Positions 45,332 to 52,880 of a stretch of DNA of 64,000 nucleotides are shown here, piece after piece. How positions within the stretch are numbered: position 1 is the first letter of the stretch; the number at the start of each line of letters is the position of its first letter. The DNA is from Chlorobiota bacterium. GTDB taxonomy: Bacteria > Bacteroidota > Bacteroidia > Bacteroidales > F082. The position numbers were made by a program, and so were the translations under genes. The notes beneath the pieces are model-generated. The model did not search any database. It was not told the DNA's origin and saw nothing but the letters and a program-made list of their open reading frames with translations. The stretch spans positions 1 to 64,000 of the forward strand of contig JAUVKF010000006.1 in the NCBI GenBank assembly GCA_030596395.1, in the 5' to 3' direction.

Positions 45332-46015
45332 TTATTCCCTCTCAACTTTGGTTAAGGAATAATGTATTTTTCCCTTATTATAAATGATACTTCCTGGCGA
45401 AAGATAATCATAACCTGTCAGGGTAATTGTGGTTTTTTTCTTCAGGAAACCTGATTGAATAATTTCGCTGACTGCGCCGGAATTGCTGTTGTAATAATAC
45501 CGGTGGTTGTTACCATCTTTTTTTATAACCCTGACCATATTTTGTGGCTGGCATTCGAATGTGTAGTCTTGTTTTGCTTCATGCGCATCAAGCATAACAA
45601 GATTCAGGAAGTTTTGCAATGAACCTGTGAATTTTTCATGATCCAGAAAATCAATCATTTGATGTACAACAAATGGGTTTTGCTCATCCGCGGAATACTC
45701 AACATCAAAATATTTCAAACCCACTTCCGAAAGCATGACTATACGCATGGTAGTGTTCTTTATTTTGAAAAATATCAGTCCACTCAGATTACGACCATGA
45801 ATTTGCATGTCAGCCTTGTAAAGTCCGCTTTTATATGTTGGGCTGAATACCCTTGGTTGGGAAATTTTTACAGACCCCCCGGTTTCTCCAGGGGAGTCTT
45901 TCTGGACAACAGCTGATTTTTTTGAAGCGCAACCACCCGCAAACAAAACAGAAATCAGTAAAGCGACCAGGTATAACTTGTGTGTTTTATTATTCAGAAA
46001 TCTTGAATTGGTCAT
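45332..46015 (-). CDS. LolB-like outer-membrane lipoprotein
   Basis: A 227-residue lipoprotein (lipobox FAGGC, followed by ASKK). The body is a half-barrel-like string of beta strands (MQIHGRNLSGLIFFKIKN, TMRIVMLSEVGLKYFDVEYS), the fold shared by LolA and LolB. It overlaps the LolA-like gene by 26 bp. In aryl-polyene clusters a dedicated LolA/LolB pair is thought to carry the lipid-like product to the outer membrane, and the same role is inferred here. Confidence 0.75.
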   Translation of the reverse strand: MTNSRFLNNKTHKLYLVALLISVLFAGGCASKKSAVVQKDSPGETGGSVKISQPRVFSPTYKSGLYKADMQIHGRNLSGLIFFKIKNTTMRIVMLSEVGLKYFDVEYSADEQNPFVVHQMIDFLDHEKFTGSLQNFLNLVMLDAHEAKQDYTFECQPQNMVRVIKKDGNNHRYYYNSNSGAVSEIIQSGFLKKKTTITLTGYDYLSPGSIIYNKGKIHYSLTKVERE

Positions 46016-46637
46016 CTTCGAGTTTTGTGTTTTTCTTTCTGTTTGTAAATGTGATCAGGGTAAAATCCTCCTCCGGTTCGATAAACTTAACTTTAGCAAC
46101 AGCCATGCTTTCTTTTTCGAAATATATTTCAATGGTTTCGAGTATGTTTTTCAAGATTTCATCCTGTGGTTTTAAAATGGTAAGGTAGCACGATTTGTCT
46201 TTAAAAAAAGAAGCCTGAAATCCAGGGTCATTTACAAAATTGCCCTGTATCGCCATCAAAATCATGTTATTGATCTCTTTGAAAAGTTTATTCGATTCAG
46301 TATCGAATGTGCTGATTTTACCATCATTATTAATCATAAATTGATTATTATTTATGACGATTGCATAATTGATCGGAGAATGATATTCCCAGCGTACATC
46401 ATTTTCTTGCCGGAATAAGAACTGTCCGCGACTGATCAAAACTTCCTCCATCATGGTCAGGTATTTCTCCTGGATGAAATCGCTGCTCAAACTATTTGTT
46501 TCATCAGCATTTTCACTGATCATTTCTTTAACTGTGTTAATATCCTGAACTTCAGTAAAGCCGTTAGGTGCCTGCGAAAAAGCCGGTATTACCAGAGTCA
46601 ATGAAAGAAGGATTATTACAAGTTTATTCAGTTTCAT
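45990..46637 (-). CDS. LolA-like periplasmic carrier protein
   Basis: A 215-residue protein with a signal peptide ending PAFSQ and a LolA-type beta pattern (SLSSDFIQEKYLTMMEEVLISRG reads as the first strands, then QFLFRQENDVRWEY). Family members carry hydrophobic molecules through the periplasm. It overlaps the LolB-like gene by 26 bp and the deacetylase gene by 14 bp, so the three are tightly coupled. Confidence 0.8.
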   Translation of the reverse strand: MKLNKLVIILLSLTLVIPAFSQAPNGFTEVQDINTVKEMISENADETNSLSSDFIQEKYLTMMEEVLISRGQFLFRQENDVRWEYHSPINYAIVINNNQFMINNDGKISTFDTESNKLFKEINNMILMAIQGNFVNDPGFQASFFKDKSCYLTILKPQDEILKNILETIEIYFEKESMAVAKVKFIEPEEDFTLITFTNRKKNTKLEDDQFKISE

Positions 46638-47400
46638 AGGCCTCGATTTCGAACAATTTAGTCAAACTTACAATTTTAAAGCCGTTTTCTTTCAGCCATG
46701 AGAGGTATTCCTCAATTATCTCAAGAATTTTTTCATCTGTATCGTGAAACAAAACCACATCGCCCCCTTTGGTTTTTCGTTTCAGTTTCTGAAGCACTTT
46801 ATCTTTTGATTTAAAAGTATCGAAGGAGCGCAAACTCCAGCCAATCGATATCATATCCGTTTCCTGAAGCGCCTTTTTTAATGCCGGGTTGGTTACACCA
46901 TAAGGTGGCCTGAACAATAATGGGTTTTTACCAATTTCCTTCTTTATTACGTCATTCGTTTTTTTTATATCATTGATCATCTTCTTTGAAGAAAACAGGT
47001 CGAACCAGCGGTGATGTGAATAGGAATGGTTCCCGATCAGGTGTCCGTTTTTTTCAATTTCCTTAATAATTTCGGGATGTTCATTGATCTGTTTGCCAAT
47101 GCAAAAGAAGGTGGCCGGTACATTCTCATTTTTAAGAATTTCAAGCAATCCGGGTGTAATCTCCGGATTGGGACCATCATCAAAAGTGATTACGATTTCT
47201 TTTTTCTGTGTTTTTGCTTTGCATAATGATGGAAAATAAAAATTCAAGCTGATTTTTATCGAACCTATAGCGAGTAAGGCCAAATAAATAATGATTGGTA
47301 TAAGTATGATCCAACTCGGGTTTCCTTCATATTGCACCTGCATAATCAAAGCGAACAGGATGATGAAAAATGAGATGCTTATTGTGGAGTAGCGGAACAT
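46624..47400 (-). CDS. Polysaccharide deacetylase (NodB-type, CE4)
   Basis: A 258-residue protein with two N-terminal membrane segments (about 5-20 and 30-50), then a NodB domain. Motif 1 is TFDDGPN (residues 72-78), motif 2 is NHSYSHH (His125 and His129 as metal ligands), and RPPYG is also present. CE4 enzymes remove N- or O-acetyl groups. With the GT2 enzyme next door it may deacetylate a sugar head group on the product. Confidence 0.87.
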   Translation of the reverse strand: MFRYSTISISFFIILFALIMQVQYEGNPSWIILIPIIIYLALLAIGSIKISLNFYFPSLCKAKTQKKEIVITFDDGPNPEITPGLLEILKNENVPATFFCIGKQINEHPEIIKEIEKNGHLIGNHSYSHHRWFDLFSSKKMINDIKKTNDVIKKEIGKNPLLFRPPYGVTNPALKKALQETDMISIGWSLRSFDTFKSKDKVLQKLKRKTKGGDVVLFHDTDEKILEIIEEYLSWLKENGFKIVSLTKLFEIEAYETE

Positions 47401-47416
47401 GATTGATTAACTTTTT

Positions 47417-47506
47417 TGTCATTCTGATCCGTCAACCGACGGAGAAGAATCTTTTTGAAACCTAATCAAGATCATTCATTCCACTGCGTTTCATTCAGGA
47501 TGACAG
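47417..47506. repeat. Inverted-repeat intergenic element (TGTCATTCTGA type)
   Basis: Starts TGTCATTCTGAT and ends TTCAGGATGACAG, with AGAAGAATCTTTTT inside. It is a third copy of the element found twice at 32973-33240. Confidence 0.7.
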
Positions 47507-47517
47507 TTCTTTGTTAT

Positions 47518-48591
47518 TTATTTTTTCCTTTTGCACTTAAATAGCGTGTGGCTCATGCCGATATTTTCAGAAACTTCATCAATATACAATCCTGATTTTT
47601 CAACCAGCCTTTCCATATCACGCGAATGATACATCTGGCTGTTACCATTGGCGATGGCAGTAAAATACAAGGAGGTTGCATGAAGGCTATAAGTTGATGC
47701 TTCAAATTTTTGTTTATCCCAGTAAGTTTCAAGAATAAAAAGAGCGCCATTTTCATCCAGCGCATCATATGATCGTTTAAGCAAACTCAAGACTTCTTCT
47801 TGCGAAAAACAATCAAGAAACTGGCTCATCCAGATAGCTTCATACCCTTTCGGGAAAGGTGCAGTTTTATCCAGCAGGTTGACGGCAACGGCATCAATCC
47901 TGTCTTTCAATCCTTTTTCAGATATATTCTCCATCGCATCTTTTACCTGTCCCGGCAGGTCAAGTATGGTCAGCTTTACATCCTTGTCGTAATTTGCGCA
48001 AAAGATGGAAAATTTCCCGGTGTTTCCACCCACGTCCATAATTTTGGCCGGATTGTCTTTGAACAAGTAAGGCATAACTTCCGGAAAAGCATAATCAGAA
48101 TAATAATGATCGAAAGCAAACCAGCTCTTACGCACATGTTCAGGTAATTCGGCCAGACCTTCATATATTGTATCCCAATTGCCAAAAACTTTTAGGCCTT
48201 CCGGTTTTCCTTTTTTGATGGCATCCTGCAAACGAAAGAACCCCAAATAATTAATATCGTTGGTGAAGTCCATGTTCACCTTTGTCAGGTCGTCACGAAG
48301 AATGAAATAGCCAGTTTTGGTCAATGCCCATTTTTCTTCTTCAACCAACACCATCTCAAGGCTTAAGCCGGCTTCCAATAAAACTTTTACTCCATAAACA
48401 GATAGTTTCAGGTTGCCGGCAATAGATTCAATATCTGTTTCTTTATTTTTCTTCTTCATCAGGTAATCCAGTATGCCCAGGTCGCGCAATGCTTTTGCAG
48501 CCTGGAACATAATAGGCGCAAAGGCAATTTTTTGTGCATTATACCTGGCCTGTACGGCTGATTTTTTATCTGATCCGTATGTAAAATTCAT
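47518..48591 (-). CDS. SAM-dependent methyltransferase
   Basis: A 357-residue protein starting at the ATG at 48591 (MNFTYGSDKKS); 16 further open codons upstream overlap the acyltransferase gene and seem non-coding. A winged-helix dimerisation domain is followed by a Rossmann domain with motif I IMDVGGNTGKF and then LTILDLPGQVKDA and AIWMSQFLDCF. It belongs with the O-methyltransferase-like enzymes seen in Bacteroidota pigment clusters, but it differs from the methyltransferase in the ABC operon. It lies 8 bp from the LpxL-like gene. Confidence 0.85.
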   Translation of the reverse strand: MNFTYGSDKKSAVQARYNAQKIAFAPIMFQAAKALRDLGILDYLMKKKNKETDIESIAGNLKLSVYGVKVLLEAGLSLEMVLVEEEKWALTKTGYFILRDDLTKVNMDFTNDINYLGFFRLQDAIKKGKPEGLKVFGNWDTIYEGLAELPEHVRKSWFAFDHYYSDYAFPEVMPYLFKDNPAKIMDVGGNTGKFSIFCANYDKDVKLTILDLPGQVKDAMENISEKGLKDRIDAVAVNLLDKTAPFPKGYEAIWMSQFLDCFSQEEVLSLLKRSYDALDENGALFILETYWDKQKFEASTYSLHATSLYFTAIANGNSQMYHSRDMERLVEKSGLYIDEVSENIGMSHTLFKCKRKK

Positions 48592-48599
48592 TTTCTCTG

Positions 48600-49496
48600 T
48601 TATTTCTGAAGCGACCAAAAATAGTAATAATTGAACCACTGTTCAGGATACTTTTTCAGGATATGCTCCATTTCTATGGTATAAATATTAAGGAGTTGTG
48701 TTATTTGCTTTTTAAAAATTTCTTTGTCCCTTGTAATATCAAATTTTACCGGATCGGTAGCATAAAAATGATAGTGCGTATTTGTTTCTTTTGCTGCCGA
48801 AACAAAAGTGACCGGCCTGTTGTACTTCAAAGCCATATAAAAGGGGCCGTACGGAAATTCAGCATCATGTCCTAATAATTTGCCTGTAATGGTTTTGTTT
48901 CCTTCAATAAAACGATCGCCATGAATTGCAATCAATTCTTTTTTCTTGAGCGCCTCGTTAATTTTGATCAGGTGAGACATATCGTCCTTCATTGGAATGA
49001 TATTCATGCTTTTCCTGGTCATGACGTCATCAAGCAGTGCTTTAATTTTTTCATGTTCGGCTTCCAGCATGACGACATGTACTTTGGTATCGATCCTTTC
49101 AAGCAGCTGGCCTGCTATTTCCCAGTTCCCGATATGGGCGCCAATCAAGAAACCACCCTCATCCGTAGCCATCTGGTGCAAATATTCTTCACCTTCAAAG
49201 TCAAATGTGAATTTATCGGAAAAACCGGCAAGCAGTGCGACCTTATCCAGCAGAACCTGTCCGAGTTTGTAGAAATTTTTAAAAAGATATTTAACGGATT
49301 TGGTTTTACTATAGCCCAGAATAAAGTTGAAGTAGTGGAAAATAGGTTTACGTGCCTTAGGTGCAAAAAACACATAATACAAAACCACAAAACGCAGGAA
49401 AAAATAGGAAAAACGGAGTCCGGGATATTTAAGAAGAAAAATAAAGAAGCGGTAGCCGGCTATGCCACCTCTGGTTTTGCCTTTCCATGAGGCCAT
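48600..49496 (-). CDS. LpxL/HtrB-like lysophospholipid acyltransferase
   Basis: A 298-residue member of the LABLAT family. The HX4E motif is HIGNWE (His121 and Glu126), and an N-terminal hydrophobic helix (about 27-45) anchors it to the inner membrane. These enzymes add an acyl chain from acyl-ACP to a lipid. Its ATG overlaps the ACP stop by one base, so an ACP-bound chain is the likely donor. It may attach the product to a glycerolipid, as proposed for aryl polyenes. Confidence 0.87.
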   Translation of the reverse strand: MASWKGKTRGGIAGYRFFIFLLKYPGLRFSYFFLRFVVLYYVFFAPKARKPIFHYFNFILGYSKTKSVKYLFKNFYKLGQVLLDKVALLAGFSDKFTFDFEGEEYLHQMATDEGGFLIGAHIGNWEIAGQLLERIDTKVHVVMLEAEHEKIKALLDDVMTRKSMNIIPMKDDMSHLIKINEALKKKELIAIHGDRFIEGNKTITGKLLGHDAEFPYGPFYMALKYNRPVTFVSAAKETNTHYHFYATDPVKFDITRDKEIFKKQITQLLNIYTIEMEHILKKYPEQWFNYYYFWSLQK

Positions 49497-49741
49497 TAGT
49501 TCTTCGATCGTTCGAGTATGAAGTTATACAGGTCTTCCAGTTTTTTGATTTTCACCATCTGTTCACTGGTAACTTTTAAACCGAATTGTTTTTCAATTAT
49601 AACAGCAATATCAACAAAATCAAGGCTTTCGATATCAAGGTCCTCTTTCATCTTGGCATTTGGAACAAGCTGATCTTCCTCCAGTTCAAATTCGTCAATC
49701 AAAAAATCATTGACCTTAACAACAACTTCGTCTTTACTCAT
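49496..49741 (-). CDS. Acyl carrier protein (third of three)
   Basis: An 81-residue ACP of normal length. The attachment Ser39 lies in DLDIESLDFVDIAV, with Glu in place of the usual Asp before Ser. It is the first gene of the right-hand minus-strand operon and is translationally coupled to the LpxL-like acyltransferase. Confidence 0.9.
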   Translation of the reverse strand: MSKDEVVVKVNDFLIDEFELEEDQLVPNAKMKEDLDIESLDFVDIAVIIEKQFGLKVTSEQMVKIKKLEDLYNFILERSKN

Positions 49742-49898
49742 TTTAGTACTTATCTTCAGGATGCAAAAGTAATATTTATTTGAATAAATTATATTGCATT
49801 AGGTTCATCTTTTCTGTTTTACATTCTGATAATATAAAAGTTACCAATATACAATCAGTCAGCAGTCAGCAATCGGCAATTCTCAGTCAGTTTCTCTT

Positions 49899-49954
49899 CA
49901 AACCCCAGACTCCAAACTCCAAACTCAAAACTCCAAACTCAAAACTCCAAACCC
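49899..49954. repeat. Low-complexity ACTCCAAACTC-type tandem repeat
   Basis: Imperfect repeats of ACTCCAA and ACTCAAA cover about 55 bp. They run into the 3' end of mazG and supply its TGA stop (49939-49941) and final residues. Confidence 0.7.
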
Positions 49955-50745
49955 TTTGCTTTGTTCCAGTATACATCCATTTCCTCCAGGGTCATGTTTT
50001 CGATGTTTTTGCCATCGCTGGCTGATTCTGTTTCGATAAACTGGAAGCGGCGAATAAATTTCTTATTGGTTTTTTCAAGGGCATCTTCAGGGTTTACGCC
50101 AATATAACGGGCATAATTCACCAGGGCAAACAATAAATCGCCCAGCTCTGCTTCCATTCTGTCTTTGTCTCCGCCCGATTCTACTTCATGTTTTAATTCC
50201 GACATTTCCTCCTGAACTTTGTCCCATACCTGCTGGCTGTATTCCCATTCAAATCCTACACCTTTCACCTTTTCCTGTATGCGGTAAGCTTTCACAAGCG
50301 GGGGCATTGATTGCGGTACACCTTCAAGCACTGACTTTTTACCCTCTTTCAGTTTTAATTTTTCCCAGTTATGTTTTACTTCCTCTGCATTCACAACATC
50401 AACATCACCATAAATATGCGGATGGCGATGAATCAGTTTTTCGGCAATACTATCCAAAACATCTTTTATATCGAATTCATTTTTTTCAGAGCCTATTTTG
50501 GCATAAAAAACAAGATGAAGCATCAAGTCGCCCAATTCTGTCTTAATTCCGTCCATATCTTTTTCAAGAATGGCATCCGAAAGCTCATAAACTTCTTCAA
50601 TGGTCAGATGCCGGAGGCTTTCCAGTGTTTGTTCTCTATCCCAGGGACAACCCGCGCGAAGGTCATCCATTATATTTAACAATCGCTCAAATGCACTGGT
50701 TTTTAATTTTGTAGCTGAATCAGACGTCTTCTTTTTTTCCTTCAT
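49939..50745 (-). CDS. mazG: Nucleoside triphosphate pyrophosphohydrolase MazG
   Basis: A 268-residue MazG of normal two-domain form. GCPWDREQTLESL and EEVYELSDAI followed by ELGDLMLHLVFYA form the first EExxE...ExxD metal site; EEMSELKHEV and ELGDLLFALVNYARYIG form the second. It hydrolyses NTPs to NMP and pyrophosphate and so clears damaged or non-canonical nucleotides. The last residues (KGLEF) are encoded by the tandem repeat described at 49899-49954. It marks the return to ordinary chromosomal genes beyond the cluster. Confidence 0.95.
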   Translation of the reverse strand: MKEKKKTSDSATKLKTSAFERLLNIMDDLRAGCPWDREQTLESLRHLTIEEVYELSDAILEKDMDGIKTELGDLMLHLVFYAKIGSEKNEFDIKDVLDSIAEKLIHRHPHIYGDVDVVNAEEVKHNWEKLKLKEGKKSVLEGVPQSMPPLVKAYRIQEKVKGVGFEWEYSQQVWDKVQEEMSELKHEVESGGDKDRMEAELGDLLFALVNYARYIGVNPEDALEKTNKKFIRRFQFIETESASDGKNIENMTLEEMDVYWNKAKGLEF

Positions 50746-50760
50746 CTTTTTAAATGTAAT

Positions 50761-50904
50761 TAAGAGACTGTTTAGAATTTATCCTTCAGTTTTCTTATGT
50801 GTCTTTTTAGCCATCTCATCGTTATCCCGAGGCCTCGGGATGCCTCGATCTGACAAAAAATACATCATAATAAATTCTAAAAACAAAATCTAAACAGTCT
50901 CTTA
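50761..50904. mobile_element. 144-bp MITE-like element with 16-bp terminal inverted repeats
   Basis: TAAGAGACTGTTTAGA (50761-50776) and TCTAAACAGTCTCTTA (50889-50904) are perfect inverted repeats. A second nested pair TAGAATTTA/TAAATTCTA lies inside, and the centre holds the perfect 18-bp palindrome ATCCCGAGGCCTCGGGAT. There is no ORF, and target-site duplication is not clear. Confidence 0.7.
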
Positions 50905-50952
50905 GCTTTTGTGGCTGTTTCTCCTAATTTTGTGCGAAGATAAAAAGAAGCC

Positions 50953-52107
50953 TTGAGACGCCTCCTCCAAATACAATTATTAGTCGTATTTCTAATACTG
51001 CACATTCAGGTGTCAGGCCAGGCTCATACACCATATAGCAAAAACAACCTGATGACTGAATTCAAGATGCATTATGGTTTTTTTGCAAGCCATCACCTTG
51101 AACTTAATATTTTCAGGTCACATTTTCCGGCTTTTGAATTCAGTATCGAGAAGGCAACATGGGGGAAGAACCGTTGGGAAATTGTTTATGCTTACCCGAT
51201 AATAGGGCTAAGTATCTGGTATTCGCCGCTGGGTGGTTTTGAGGAAGTTGGGTCGGCAATAGCCATATACCCGTTTATTAATTTCCCTCTTGTGAAAGAC
51301 GAAAAACAGAGCCTCAATTTCAGGTTGGGTGTTGGCTTAAGTTATCTCACCAATCACTTTCATCAGACAAAAAACTATAAAAATTTCGCCATTGGTTCAC
51401 ACTTGAATGTTGCCGGGAGCCTGTACCTTGAATATCGAAGAAAAGTTTCGAAAATGATTACCCTATCTGCCGGAGCGGGCTTAACTCATTTCTCAAACGG
51501 AGCGATGAAAACACCTAACTTTGGGATGAACCTGATTACTGCTAATATCGGTATGACAGCATATTTGAAAACCCCAAACCCACAACTTAGTAACAAAATC
51601 TTACCGAAACTGTATCCCTTCGAGTTTGATGGCAAAAAATCACTCGATTTTGATGTTAGTATTTCCTTGGGGATGAAAGATATGACCCAACAAGTGGGTG
51701 AGCGTTTTCTGGTTTATGCACTGACTGCAAATATTTTTAAGCAAGTTTCATGGAAAAGTAAAATTGGAATTGGTATTGACCTGACATATGATGCATCTGA
51801 CAAATATTTGCTGGAATGGAATGGAAATCCTGCTGAAAACAACTGGCAGATACTTAAACCGGGCATAAACGCTGCCTACCAGTTGATTATTTCACGCATT
51901 TCGTTTGTATTTAATTTTGGTTATTACCTGGCAGGGAAAGAAAAAAGTGAAGGTAGTGTTTATCAGAGGCTGACACTCAGGTATTTATTCACAGATCAAT
52001 TTTTTGCGAAAATTGCCATAAACTCAAATTGGGGAAAGGCAGAATATGTGGGATTTGGAATTGGATATCAATTAAACTTTATTTATAGAAGAACCATTAA
52101 ACATTGA
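50953..52107 (+). CDS. PagL-like acyloxyacyl hydrolase / lipid A deacylase family protein
   Basis: A 384-residue outer-membrane protein. The best start is a TTG at 50953, because it gives a complete signal peptide (RRLLQIQLLVVFLIL...VSGQ) while the first in-frame ATG lies inside the mature part. The barrel contains LTHFSNGAMKTPNFGMN (His179, Ser181), matching the H-x-S-N motif of PagL-type lipid A 3-O-deacylases. It is about twice the length of PagL, with an extra barrel-like half after residue 210. It may trim lipid A or another outer-membrane lipid. Confidence 0.75.
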   Translation: MRRLLQIQLLVVFLILHIQVSGQAHTPYSKNNLMTEFKMHYGFFASHHLELNIFRSHFPAFEFSIEKATWGKNRWEIVYAYPIIGLSIWYSPLGGFEEVGSAIAIYPFINFPLVKDEKQSLNFRLGVGLSYLTNHFHQTKNYKNFAIGSHLNVAGSLYLEYRRKVSKMITLSAGAGLTHFSNGAMKTPNFGMNLITANIGMTAYLKTPNPQLSNKILPKLYPFEFDGKKSLDFDVSISLGMKDMTQQVGERFLVYALTANIFKQVSWKSKIGIGIDLTYDASDKYLLEWNGNPAENNWQILKPGINAAYQLIISRISFVFNFGYYLAGKEKSEGSVYQRLTLRYLFTDQFFAKIAINSNWGKAEYVGFGIGYQLNFIYRRTIKH

Positions 52108-52880
52108 TGATCAGGAAATCAACATACAAAGGATTGAACAACATCCTGTTATTAATGATATTGTTTTTACTAATCTCAGGCTTATCCTGTAAAAAGAGTC
52201 CGGTTCTGGATTGCTTTAACAGTACAGGAAAGATAAAGAAGGTGGAACGTGAAATAGATAAATTTACTTCGATAATATTAAAAGATAATGTGAACCTTCA
52301 TCTGCGCCAGGCCCATAAAAACAAATTGATACTTGAGGCAGGAAGTAACCTGATGTCAAAAATTATAACAGAGGTAAATGCCGAAGGCGTATTGGAAATT
52401 AAAAATGACAACCGGTGTAACTGGGTGAGATCATATGATAAACCCATCAACGTTTATCTTGATTTTGTTCAATTGGACACACTGGAATACAGGTCAATAG
52501 GAAATGTAACCAATGAAGATACCATACGAATGGATACATTGGTCATTGATGTTAAAGAGGGTGCAGGTAAAATCGAGCTAACCGTTGATACATATAAAAT
52601 TAATACCAACTTGCATTACGGAACAGCTAATATCATTACCTCCGGAAGAACGAATATCAGCTTTGTTTATCTGGCCGGAGCAGGTAAAGTTGATAACAGA
52701 TCATTAATTGGTAATTTGGTTTACCTGAGTAATAAAAGCAGTAACGATATTTATGTTAATTCAACTTCAACACTTGGGGTTACAATTGAAAACATTGGAA
52801 ACGTTTATTATTTGGGCAATCCTCATAACATAAATTTAACAGGGAATGGTAGTGGTGAATTAATAAAACTTGAAGATTAA
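52107..52880 (+). CDS. DUF2807 (GIN domain) lipoprotein
   Basis: A 257-residue lipoprotein (ISGLSC). The body is a right-handed beta-helix-like GIN/DUF2807 domain (DKFTSIILKDNVNLHLRQ ... LEIKNDN ... YLDFVQLDTLEYRSIGN). Function is unknown; the family is common in Bacteroidota as surface or periplasmic head domains. Its ATG overlaps the TGA of the PagL-like gene, so the two are coupled. Confidence 0.8.
   Translation: MIRKSTYKGLNNILLLMILFLLISGLSCKKSPVLDCFNSTGKIKKVEREIDKFTSIILKDNVNLHLRQAHKNKLILEAGSNLMSKIITEVNAEGVLEIKNDNRCNWVRSYDKPINVYLDFVQLDTLEYRSIGNVTNEDTIRMDTLVIDVKEGAGKIELTVDTYKINTNLHYGTANIITSGRTNISFVYLAGAGKVDNRSLIGNLVYLSNKSSNDIYVNSTSTLGVTIENIGNVYYLGNPHNINLTGNGSGELIKLED

Noticed and set aside
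1874-49741. Calling the cluster simply a flexirubin or aryl-polyene cluster
   Set aside because: No ammonia-lyase, no dialkylresorcinol-forming gene pair that I can recognise, and no FabG/FabZ-type genes are present, while three radical SAM enzymes and a sulfotransferase are. Only the export and anchoring part fits well.
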